From Paraconiothyrium sp. Pb-2020 (lineage: Eukaryota; Ascomycota; Dothideomycetes; Pleosporales; Didymosphaeriaceae), in the NCBI GenBank assembly GCA_022419385.1, contig JAJUBI010000009.1, positions 744,001-808,000 on the forward strand: DNA of 64,000 nucleotides, read 5' to 3'. Both the position numbers and the translations under genes were made by a program. Under the pieces are notes generated by a model. The model was given only the letters and a program-made list of their open reading frames with translations, was not told where the DNA came from and did no database searches. The number at the start of each line of letters is the position of its first letter. Position 1 is the stretch's first letter. Below are positions 32,685 to 42,200 of this stretch, piece by piece.

Positions 32685-35600
32685 CTACCTAACAGGCAAC
32701 TGATTCTGCCACTCCGGATCCACCTTACTCTGTTTGAAAAAGCTCTTCCCCCTCAACCACTGCCTATACGCCTTATATCTCTTCTTCGCGCCGTCCTCCT
32801 CCTCCACATCCAGCGGATTATCCCTGACCTTCAAAAACTCTTCGAACTCCTCGATGTCCTCGTCGGTGGTTTGGAACTTCGCGTTGCCGCTTGCGGCTGT
32901 GGGAGCTGGTGCTGGGTCGGAGAGGTCTGGGGGGTTGGTGTCGGGTGTGTCGGGGTAGGCGTCGTGGAGGTGGTGGTAGTTGTGGGCGAAGGGTTTGTGT
33001 TGGTAGGGGTGCGAGAAGGGCGTTAGCGGGTAGCTGAAGGAGGCGGAGGAGGTGGGCCGCATGGGTAAGGATCGAATGGAAGCGACGTCTGTGTCAAGTC
33101 TGAGGTTGTGACCTGGCGTTGGGACGCTTTTTGAAAGAGGCACATGGTAAAAGCTGTCACTATCCGAGTCTTGGTCCTGATCCGATTGTGCAGGCTGCGT
33201 ACCGCTCTCGGACATGTTGAGGTATTCGAGGAAGTCTAGGGCCGTGGGGTCACCTACTACCGGCGCCTCATTGCTGACGACGAGAGGGAGATTAAGGGGG
33301 TGCCCGATGTATCGTTCGTACTCCTCTTCTTCTGTCGCGGTGACGCTTGGGTTGAGACTGTTTTCGTGGAACTGCGCAAGAGTCCACTGATGAATGAGCG
33401 CCTTGTCTGCCGGTTTGAATCCTTTCGTGTTAAGGGATGATGAGAAGCCCGTAGAGCTGGAATGGTCTAGTGTCTGAAAACTGACAACGCCCGGAGGCGC
33501 AGACAAAGACATCTGCGTCTCGAATTGCGGATCTCGCAAAATAGATTGCCTGACCAAAGCCCCTGTTTCTGGGATCTGCAAGTGCATGTTCTGGCGGCGA
33601 CGCGCGAAACTGTGCCTACGGGACTCAGTGTCGCTCGAAGGATCCAAGATGGTGACGCCTTTACGAGCAGGCCTCTTGTTGTCGTTTGGCACAGTCGCCT
33701 GGGCCTGCTGTTTCTTGCGCACGACGAAAGGCGAGGCATCCTGCAGCCGCGACGGATGAGAGGTGTCTTTCTCTTTTGCTGGCGGACAACTAAGACGGAA
33801 AGCGTACACCTTAAGGAGTGATGTTACAGCTAGCGGTCGATAGTATTCGTTCCAGTAATCGTCGTGTTCAGCCGTGCCATTGAGTACCAACTTCTTATGT
33901 TCATTGTAAGGTACAGTGAAGGGTGGCAGAGAGCGCGGCTGTAGGAATTCGGGAGTGTACCAGGTTATGTAGTCTCTTCGAGGAGTTTCGAGCCAAAAGC
34001 GTGGGTCCGCGTGGTGAAGGTAGTAGTCTGTTTGTAGGTCCCATAACATGGGTTGGCCTTCTGCATGGATGTAGTTACCGAGGAACAGATTGCAGGCTTC
34101 CTGACGTTGTGAGTCAAGGAAAGAATTGTGATAGTAGCGTTTGAAGCTCTCCACCATGTCTCGAGAGCTGCTCTGCCATTGGTTGATTTTCCGATAAGTG
34201 GCCATCGTGTTGACGAGATGCGACCCGCCGTATTGCATGGCGATTGCGTCACCATGGTTGTGGAACATGTGCGTAAAGTTGTCGATACAGTCACTGTCGT
34301 ATTCGACCGTATTTCCCGAAATGACACCAAGAGCCTGGAGTTGACGTCCAAGTGCTCGTTTCCCAATCACAAACTGTGCAGCATTTGTTCGATCGAGACA
34401 GTCGATGCAATTCGTTCGAGCGACTCCGTTTTGCACTTGCGGAGTGTCGAACTCACTATCACCATTATGAAAGAAGCCTGTCTGCCGTAGGACCTTTTCG
34501 CCCAAGTGCTCTAGGGAGAGAATGACGTCCTGGCCACGCGTCTTAGAAGCCCTAGCCATGTCGAAAGCCTCGTAGATGATTCTCTTGTCGTGGGGAAGCG
34601 ACTGGTTGAGATACTCTATAGCATCCTTGTATTCGTGCAGGAGCTTGGATTCCCTTGGCGTCCTTTCGCGCTGCTTGATAAGGTTCAGTACGTATACTGG
34701 AGCACCGTATCTCTCGAATAAGTTGTCAAAGTGTAATGCTGCCGCGCTATGAAAGGGATCTGGAAGGCTAAGTTTGATGTCTGGCTTTGGCGTGACCCCG
34801 GAGTTGTCTTGCGTCCAATACAAAGGTATGCTCCCACGATGCTGGACGTATGAGGTATAAGTAGGATTTGACCACAGCCGCGGCCCAGGTGCGTGGAAAG
34901 AAGTGGTGAGCGCTTCCGAGACGATCTGCTCAGTCTCAACGTCGTTGGCGACATAGCCCAAATCGTTCGTGCCGCGCTTTAAGAAGCGTGCACCTGCAAA
35001 GAACCTCGAACGCCTCGCCATGAGTGTGATGTATATCCTACGTCCGAAGACATCGAGCGATGATTGATCGATAGAGCCATGTATAACCGCGTGGCACCAA
35101 TCATGGACATTCTTCAACGCTTCGCGCGCTGGCTCTAGGAGGTAGTGATTCCAGACGAAAATATCTTGGTAATCCCGGTTCGGGTGTTTCAAGCCTTCGT
35201 TGAAAGCGTTCCTTTCGCGGATGATATTCTGCTGGAGACTTCGTGTGATGTCGTAGGAGTAGCTGAAATAGAAGAAGCGTGTCAGGTCGAGGTTATTCAG
35301 AATACTCAAGTACCTGGCTTCCTCCGGATTCCGGTCCTTTTGGAACCGCGATGAAGATCCGGTGGTGAGAGGTATTAACTCTGTGCCATCGACCTGGTAA
35401 ATGTAATGACCACCGAGCATGGCTACCTGCGCGCGCTTGGTGATCAAAACCATGTAATAGGCTTCCGTAAACCGGATGAAGCCCATAAGCCCCCACGTGC
35501 TGCATTTTATTTTCACGCCTCCCGTATGCTTGTTCCCGTCGTTGATCGTGTTCAGCAGATGGTTCATTTCTTTTCTGTCGTAAACAATGTCATCTTCAAA

Positions 35601-36095
35601 AATACTCAAGTGGCCCGGTGGTGCCGTTCGGTCAATCTTCAGAACTCTGTAATGCTTGTCTAAGAGGTCTGTCCCAATGAGGTAAAATCGGGTGCTCGTC
35701 TCATACAGGTAGAATTTGTGCATTCTGTTAATTCCATCTTCCCCAACTTTTTCATAAGCGGCACCTTTCTGCTTGTGCATAGCTGCGGGGCTAGAGGACC
35801 GCTGGAAAAATTCCGGAATTGCAGGGTTCTCATCTTCTCCATCGAATTTCATGGATTCTGTGTCTCCTCGCGGCATTCCAGGCACCTGCTCGACATCTTC
35901 GGCTGGGATGAAGTCGAGTGTCGGGGCGGCGCCATCCTTGGCCACTATCTCTGGGCTTCCGATGGTGGTTGAAGTTTGTTCCACATCTTCGGGAATATCA
36001 GTCAAGCTCTCGTTGGAGCCTCTCGCCCTTGCTGATCCCAGGTGTGAGCCGAGTGGGTCGTACAAATCACCGCCATGCGTCTCCCTATCCATCAT
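32685..36095 (-). CDS. FIG4: Polyphosphoinositide phosphatase, SAC domain (FIG4 orthologue)
   Basis: Single exon, 1136 residues from ATG 36095 (a second ATG follows directly). FIG4 removes the 5-phosphate from PI(3,5)P2 on the vacuolar or endosomal membrane and also supports its synthesis in complex with Vac14 and the Fab1 kinase. The N-terminal 150 residues are disordered. The SAC domain begins around HKFYLYETSTRFYLIG and carries the catalytic CX5R(T) motif, Cys563 in RTNCIDCLDRTN. Blocks such as DIFVWNHYLLEP, CHAVIHGSIDQSSLDVFGRRIYITLMARRS (abbreviated here in parts) and RGTNDLGYVANDVETEQIV identify the FIG4 rather than the SAC1 branch. The C-terminal third is Ser/Pro/Asp-rich and likely regulatory. 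No membrane anchor is seen, as expected for FIG4. Confidence 0.93.
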   Translation of the reverse strand: MMDRETHGGDLYDPLGSHLGSARARGSNESLTDIPEDVEQTSTTIGSPEIVAKDGAAPTLDFIPAEDVEQVPGMPRGDTESMKFDGEDENPAIPEFFQRSSSPAAMHKQKGAAYEKVGEDGINRMHKFYLYETSTRFYLIGTDLLDKHYRVLKIDRTAPPGHLSIFEDDIVYDRKEMNHLLNTINDGNKHTGGVKIKCSTWGLMGFIRFTEAYYMVLITKRAQVAMLGGHYIYQVDGTELIPLTTGSSSRFQKDRNPEEARYLSILNNLDLTRFFYFSYSYDITRSLQQNIIRERNAFNEGLKHPNRDYQDIFVWNHYLLEPAREALKNVHDWCHAVIHGSIDQSSLDVFGRRIYITLMARRSRFFAGARFLKRGTNDLGYVANDVETEQIVSEALTTSFHAPGPRLWSNPTYTSYVQHRGSIPLYWTQDNSGVTPKPDIKLSLPDPFHSAAALHFDNLFERYGAPVYVLNLIKQRERTPRESKLLHEYKDAIEYLNQSLPHDKRIIYEAFDMARASKTRGQDVILSLEHLGEKVLRQTGFFHNGDSEFDTPQVQNGVARTNCIDCLDRTNAAQFVIGKRALGRQLQALGVISGNTVEYDSDCIDNFTHMFHNHGDAIAMQYGGSHLVNTMATYRKINQWQSSSRDMVESFKRYYHNSFLDSQRQEACNLFLGNYIHAEGQPMLWDLQTDYYLHHADPRFWLETPRRDYITWYTPEFLQPRSLPPFTVPYNEHKKLVLNGTAEHDDYWNEYYRPLAVTSLLKVYAFRLSCPPAKEKDTSHPSRLQDASPFVVRKKQQAQATVPNDNKRPARKGVTILDPSSDTESRRHSFARRRQNMHLQIPETGALVRQSILRDPQFETQMSLSAPPGVVSFQTLDHSSSTGFSSSLNTKGFKPADKALIHQWTLAQFHENSLNPSVTATEEEEYERYIGHPLNLPLVVSNEAPVVGDPTALDFLEYLNMSESGTQPAQSDQDQDSDSDSFYHVPLSKSVPTPGHNLRLDTDVASIRSLPMRPTSSASFSYPLTPFSHPYQHKPFAHNYHHLHDAYPDTPDTNPPDLSDPAPAPTAASGNAKFQTTDEDIEEFEEFLKVRDNPLDVEEEDGAKKRYKAYRQWLRGKSFFKQSKVDPEWQNQLPVR

Positions 36096-36598
36096 TGCTG
36101 GAGGAACAGTCTAGAGGTAGTCGTTTCCTACGAGAAACATGAAGCTGATGTCATGAGCACGACCGCATGATAGCTCTATCTGAGGCGTCGATGCGTAGAC
36201 CCGTCGTGATGGCCTGTAACTTGTTGAAGAGGGCCCCAACTCCGAGCTGAAAACGTCAAGTCACTAGGTTTAATATGAGAAAACCTCGTACGTTGCGTAA
36301 TTGTCCCGCGAGGATCGACGGTGTGAATGTGCTGAACGAACGCTTGAGGACGGTGATCGGGTGCGCTTACCGCATTGGTTTACTGACAATGCTTGGCTTG
36401 CGTCAATGCGTATTCACGTGACGCAATAAATGCAGGTGACTTCAGACATGAAACAATTCATGGTCCGTCTAATGATATGCTAATAATATCATAGCAATGT
36501 GGTACTACAATAGACCAGACTCGCGAATGCCGCTCAGCAACTACACTAGCTCAGGGTAATCCCCATACTACATCAGACCCACCCAGCCTCCAGACCAC
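36096..36598. other. Intergenic region upstream of FIG4
   Basis: About 500 bp between the FIG4 start and the 3' end of the hemerythrin gene, both on the minus strand. It presumably holds the FIG4 promoter and 5' leader. No distinct motif was identified. Confidence 0.45.
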
Positions 36599-37288
36599 TC
36601 ACATAGGCATCCTCTTCATCTCCGCCTCCGTCCAGTACTTCCTCATATTCTCCGCTCCCAGTTGCTTAACCTCGTCGTTTAGATGCGCCCATAAAACCTT
36701 CCCAAACCCATCCATGATTCGCTTAACTTCTTTCAGCTGCAGCTCCTTCTGCCCACTCCGACAGTCAGCGATGTATTCCTCTAACTTCTCCAGTCCGTCA
36801 TGAATCCCTTTATGTTGCGTAAGCAACTCTAGTTCCTCCCGAAACGCAGGCATCTTCTTCGCTAGAACGGGAAAGATATGCTGTTCTTCGATGGTGTGGT
36901 GCATGGTAAGATGGTGGCAGAATTGCTCGGCCATGGCAAGGAATTGGCGGATCGACATTCCGGCGGGTCGCTTGTTGGTCTCGCAGGCTTTGTACATGAC
37001 GTTCCAGGTTTGGCGGAAGTTGTTGTGGAAGTACTCCATGTGCTCGGCCATGTGGTTGTAGGTTCTGAATTGCGCAGCGGTGAGTTTGGGGAGGGGTTTG
37101 TCCTCGGTTTGCGTTGAAGTTGGCATATTTTGTGAGGCTGCTGCGTCCGCCATGGCTGTATCTTTGAGAAAAGGATGTATGTTGAAGGTGCGTTTCGAGG
37201 CTGATAATGGGGCGAAGATGCGCTGTGACGCTGGGACAACTCGGTGCAGTGCTCGACTGACTGGGCTAAAAGCGCGGGAAAGGCTCAT
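36599..37288 (-). CDS. Hemerythrin-like (HHE) domain protein, likely mitochondrial
   Basis: Single exon, 229 residues from ATG 37288. The HHE domain is a four-helix bundle binding a diiron centre through His and Glu/Asp: candidate ligands lie in YNHMAEHMEYFHNNF, FCHHLTMHHTIEEQHIFP, THKGIHDGLEKLEEY and WAHLNDEV (about residues 76-215). In fungi such proteins are proposed to buffer iron or sense oxygen or NO; function is not established. The first 45 residues are rich in Arg and Ser, lack acidic residues and look like a mitochondrial presequence. A second in-frame ATG at 37153 (GCCATGGCGG context) falls right at the end of that sequence and could give a cytosolic form. It is followed downstream by the FIG4 promoter region, without sign of an operon-like link. 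Confidence 0.85.
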   Translation of the reverse strand: MSLSRAFSPVSRALHRVVPASQRIFAPLSASKRTFNIHPFLKDTAMADAAASQNMPTSTQTEDKPLPKLTAAQFRTYNHMAEHMEYFHNNFRQTWNVMYKACETNKRPAGMSIRQFLAMAEQFCHHLTMHHTIEEQHIFPVLAKKMPAFREELELLTQHKGIHDGLEKLEEYIADCRSGQKELQLKEVKRIMDGFGKVLWAHLNDEVKQLGAENMRKYWTEAEMKRMPM

Positions 37289-37641
37289 AAACACGCAGGT
37301 GAAGATGCTTCAGAGAAGCTTATGTGGCACCTTGGATCTCTATATGCACAAGGTCGTTGTTTTCGGACTGCGATTCTTTTGGGAAGTCTTATTCGCCGCC
37401 ACAAAGCGTCGGCCAGTCGCGCCACTTGCAATCTAGCTGACCGAAGATTTTACAAAGCCGGAATAGCGCGCCTCCGAGCACCCGAGGACCGATATCCGGA
37501 CATCACGTGCGACACGAGTTTCCATCCAGTTTTGGTACGTTGCTTACACACATGTACGGGGGCAGCTTGTGAATGTCTCTTACTCGTTAACATGTATTGT
37601 AGACAGAGCCATTGTAGTCCGTTTGCGACCGGATGGTACAT
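37289..37641. other. Short intergenic region
   Basis: This lies between the hemerythrin start and the DCC1 stop, both on the minus strand, and must contain the hemerythrin promoter. No motif stands out. Confidence 0.4.
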
Positions 37642-38718
37642 CTACTTCTTCCGTGTCTTAGCAAATCTTTCATGCCACTTCCCCTTAACAGCCGCCGCTT
37701 TCGGGGCTGCAGCTTCCGTTGTGTGAGACGCAGGTATCCCCTTCGCGACTATCGTGGTCGACGTAGGGTTGTCATAGTGGCCTCCAATGGATTCCAGTGC
37801 CGCATCGCCACGCCATGCCTCCGGCAAAGAATCCTTCCATTCTTCAATGAAGTCCACGATCAAGTACCCGGAAGAAGCACGTTTAGCTTGCAGCAAGTTT
37901 TTACCGACAAACGATGTTGTTTTTCTTCGGTCCAGGCATGACCACTGCCCGCTTGTATCTTGTCCGGCGGAGGCCAGATGCCTGAAGATAGCCAACGCAA
38001 GTGGTGCGGGAAAGCCCTCTTCCTGTACCAACTCGGCGAGATCGTATCCTAAGAACTGGCTGTCCAGTCTAATGCCCTCTGCCAAAGCGGCGGCATTGAT
38101 CGAGGACCAGACCCGCCGGAGGGTGTTCACGGACGGTCGGTACGTGTTTCCAGACAGCTCGAATGCGACAACTTCTGCCCATCCTTGTTCACATTGACCA
38201 CTCGACAAGGGTATATCCGCGAAAACGCCGGCTTTGCTCCTGTCATTCTGTACAGCATCGACTTCCCCGCCAACGATGTCGTAGACGGGTAGCACGTCTT
38301 CTAGATAGACCACAGCAGGCGTATCGGCGGGATGCAGCTCTAGGGTTGCCGTGCACGAGGCGATTGCGCATGTGGTTGGCGTGGGTTTGTCGTTGCCATG
38401 GGCGTCGAGGGCGGGCTGGGTGACAAAGAGGGCGTTGGACGTCTGCACTTGGCGTATCTGGAAGCTCTTGTTGGGCGTACAGAGCACTGCATATGCGGGC
38501 TGCGCATTGGGCCTGTTAGAGGCGGCCGGAGGCAGAGACTTTATAGACAGTCTAGGGTTGCATTAGTACCGTAGTGAAAGGGAGACTGTCACGTACGGCG
38601 GCGGGTTCGGAGCTTCGAGTAGCTCGACTATCTCAGATGGAAGCTCGAGCAGGCGAAAGTTCTGCAGCTCGTGGGCAACAGCAAAAGGCACGCCGCCCTC
38701 GCCTTGCTGTGTGGCCAT
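37642..38718 (-). CDS. DCC1: Sister chromatid cohesion protein DCC1 (Ctf18-RFC subunit)
   Basis: Two exons on the minus strand, 38718-38597 and 38551-37642, giving 343 residues. Dcc1 binds Ctf8 and Ctf18 to form the alternative clamp loader that acts on PCNA at replication forks and supports cohesion. The DCC1 pattern is visible: NFRLLELPSEIVELLE near the N-terminus, SLPP..AVLCTPNKSFQIRQVQTSNALFV, TLELHP, then a winged-helix C-terminal half (LDSQFLGYDLAELVQEEGFPAPLALAIFRHL and a final LPEAWRGDAALESIGG). The 45-nt intron (GTACGT..CCCTAG) has phase 2 and joins PP-LSIKSLPP. The tail is basic and Lys-rich (KWHERFAKTRKK), typical of fungal versions. The gene is divergent from the BUD3-like RhoGEF gene. 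Confidence 0.85.
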
Positions 38719-39250
38719 GGACTGGACTCTTCGCGACGCGACGACGAGGGGTGGATGTTTTTGTTTGCGGGGCGGAGCCGCTGCCGCTGATCGTCGTCAG
38801 CGCGGAGCTTTGGGCGCGTCGCTGCAAGGGCGTCAACACGCAACCCGTTCGCCAAAAATACACGCCTTATCGCCCGCGCACAGGCAGGGAAGACCCCAGT
38901 TTCCCGCTGTCGCACCGTCGAACGTTTCAATTCGACGTGCAGCTGCTGTCGTGCGCTTGGGCCGATCTGGTGCGGCCTTGTTTCGGACTGGCAGTCACGT
39001 CTGGCGCGTTGTCTGCGACTGCCTCGTAGGCTTGTTTGCTTGTTTACACTCAGCGGCCAGCTGCCGCACACCACAACCTCGAGGACTCGACGCCCACCAC
39101 TACATGGCCCGCTGAGTCCTGCCCGCCTACACACTCGTTGCATCCCCTCGACTTGCTCTACTATGCCCTCGCTGCCGTCTTGATCCCGCTCAGCCGCAAA
39201 CTGCGCGTCTTCTTCCGCCCTCGGTCGTTTGTTTATGCCCATCTACCGCC
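38719..39250. promoter_or_regulatory. Divergent promoter region between DCC1 and the RhoGEF gene
   Basis: The 532-bp region between two start codons is G/C-rich on the left. It contains TGGCGCGTT at 39002-39010, similar to E2F/MBF-type ACGCG cell-cycle elements, which would suit DCC1. The element assignment is tentative. Confidence 0.35.
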
Positions 39251-42200
39251 ATGGTCATCATCACGCCTGAGCCGGCAGCGCTCTCGGCCGGCGACCTGTC
39301 GCTCTTCTACACCACCGACGAGCTGCTGTCCAACTCCCCTGTTCTGATCTTCTACGGCCCGACCGCCACCTCCACACAGGCGACCCACTCGCGCATACAA
39401 GCCCACGTCTTTACTGCCGCCGGGCTCCAAAATTTTGCCCGATTAATCATTTCGCCGACCGCCGCCTTTTACGCCGCCGTATCGTGCCTGCCACGCGAAG
39501 AGCAGGGCGACGAGATATGTCGAGGCCTCGCATTCAGCTTGTACAAGTACTTCGCCGAGCTTCCACAAGAAGTCAAGAATGCGTGGGAGAGACAGTACGG
39601 CTCCGTGGCCCGCTTACCATCAGCGCCGGCACTGTTCTCAGAGTCACACGCAGCGATTGTGGCTGCACGAATGGTCAAAGTTGAGAATGCTGCAGACATC
39701 ATCGTCGATGTGCGTCATGCTCTAGGGGAGCAGACTCTCTCGTGGCTTGACTTGGATGTGGTGCTGCCGCAGGGAAGCATCAAGCAATTGGACGACGCTA
39801 GGGAATCGGCACAGTTTGACGAGTCGGAAGATGACATACTCCAGCAGCGGTATGGTTCGTATGCACCGATTGTAAAGTTATTTGGGGACGCTGCGTTCCT
39901 GCCTACTTCAAGACTGCGACGCGCGCCTTCCAAGCCGACAGCACTCAACAAATCACAGCTATTCACGAGGAACCAAAAGGAGACTCTCCGGCGAGAGATG
40001 TGTGAGCTTCTAGACACTGAAGAGAATTATGTTAGCAAGGTGTATGAGTTAGTCAACACCGTCGCAGTAGAGTTCCGACAAAAGGCGAGGCAAAAGAGCT
40101 CTTCCAGCACCAGTCCGAACGAACAAGCTTTGAAGGCGCTGTTCCCTCCCAGCTTGGATGCTATACTGGAAATCAATGGGCAGTTTCTGGACGTCATACG
40201 CACCGTCCTGGAAGACACTGAAAACGATGCCATACAAGACATTGAACAATCAACAGACGACATCTTCGTTGCGCCTCTGAGGGGTCAGAAGGATCCTGCA
40301 GATGTCACAGGTGCTCTTGCAGTTGCGAAAGCGCTTGTGCAGTGGCTTCCGCAGTTCGGTGACTGCTATACAGACTACATGGCAGCTCATGCTGACTTCT
40401 CGCAATTGTTGAAGGGCTTCACTAAAGACGCCAACTCAAGCTTCTCGAAGCGAGTGTACGACACTGGAGAGCAACGACTAATGTCAATGCTAATCGAACC
40501 TGTCCAACGTCTTCCACGCTATAATCTGTATATCGACAACATCCTTAAACAATTACCTCTGCGACATCCAGCAGTCAAAGTCTTCCTCAAGGCCCGAGAC
40601 ATCGTATCCGAGATCTGCTCTCGGGAAGGACCTTCAGTGCAGCAAATCAAGATACTCGATCGGCTGCGCAAGATGGTCTTCTCGTGGCCAATAACGTGCG
40701 CCCCTCAGAATCGATTGATCACATCCATAGATTTTGTGGAGCTATCACCCCCTTACCATGGGGAGCTGCACGGTCCTTCGACTACTGCTGGCATCTTTAT
40801 GCTCTTTGCCGACAGTCTGATTATGCTTCATAAGCCCAACGGATGCACGACAACTGCGCGCAGCTTGATGGCAGATCTGGATAATCCCAAGTTCACTGTG
40901 GCTGATGTCGGATCATCAGAGCTTATCTTTCACCAGCAGTTGAAGCTCTCTGATGTCTTCCTTAGCGAGCACTCGGAAGGCAACATATTGCAGCTGATAT
41001 CTCCCACTCCAACCGCGAGTCAACCAGGTCGTCCCAGAAGCCGAGATCGACAGAATCTAGGTATCCGAATGTTCTATTTACAAGGAATGTACGAAGGTAA
41101 AGCACACAGGTGTGTAGAAGAGATTACGAAAGCAAGGGTAGAAGGAAGATATCCTGAAGCAGAGCGCGAGAGCCACAAGTGGGAGGTGCGCAGCTTGACC
41201 GGCGACTTGAGCATGTTCACTGCCGTGACCGAAGACTGCACAGATCATGCTGTCGATGGCCGGAGAGATCCTGCTAAAGTACAAATCGTGGTGAACACGG
41301 CCAACGTTGCACAACCTGCCCAACCAGTGCAAAACAGCGCTATTGAGCTGACAGTCTCGATATCGATTCAAGAGAACGGCTTTTTCCAACTGGAATGCAG
41401 CGGAAACAATGGTTATGCAACGCGCGATAAGCTGACCAGCGTGGAATTCCTTCCTGTTTTGACTAAGCGTCTTGGGAACTTCTTCCTGTCCCGCAACAGC
41501 ATCAAGAACCCTACATTGGCCGAAGCGTACCTTTTTCGAAATCAGCAGATACTCAAATCCCTAAAGCTCCTGCTTGGAGACGTCGCGGAGGGCCAGGACG
41601 AAAAGGGTCGCCCCCACTCCCCAGTGAAGATGCTTTCGAGTCTCTTCGGCACCAGTGTAAGAGAAGCTGGTCCTAGAAAGCTACAGCGAAATCCGATCTC
41701 AATGGGTGAAATTCCAAAGATTGCTCCTCCTCCGCTCCAACCCACGCGTACCCACAGCCGAGACGGCGAGCTATCACGACCGACGTCTTCCAACAAAACG
41801 ATCGGATTCAACACCAATGCCACCCCTACCGATTCGCTTGCGAAGCTAGAGGAGACCCTGGCGACCTTGATCCTGGCGTTGCATGCTCGCAAGGGCAATA
41901 TCGTTGGACGGTCGGTGCGAGCTAGAGTTGTGGCGGACGAGCTTTTAGTCAACGAGCTCTACAACTCTTTGCTGGAGAACCCTTCTAATCTCGATGTCCC
42001 TTCTCAATCGTCCGTCGATGTTATGTTTGCAGCATTCGAAAAGTTCCTGAACATCGCTTGGAGAGAGAAGATGGGTCCGGTCATATCTCATGCTACACTG
42101 GTTTCATTGCAGATGAAGTCAGACAGCATGTATCCTGGAGAATTTGAAGACTTCTTCCGGATGACCTACAGCGAGCTGTCCCCACAGAATCAGCGGGCAC

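Noticed and set aside
37244..37726. A 160-codon plus-strand ORF between hemerythrin and DCC1 genes
   Set aside because: It overlaps the coding ends of both minus-strand genes, and its composition shows no protein-like features.
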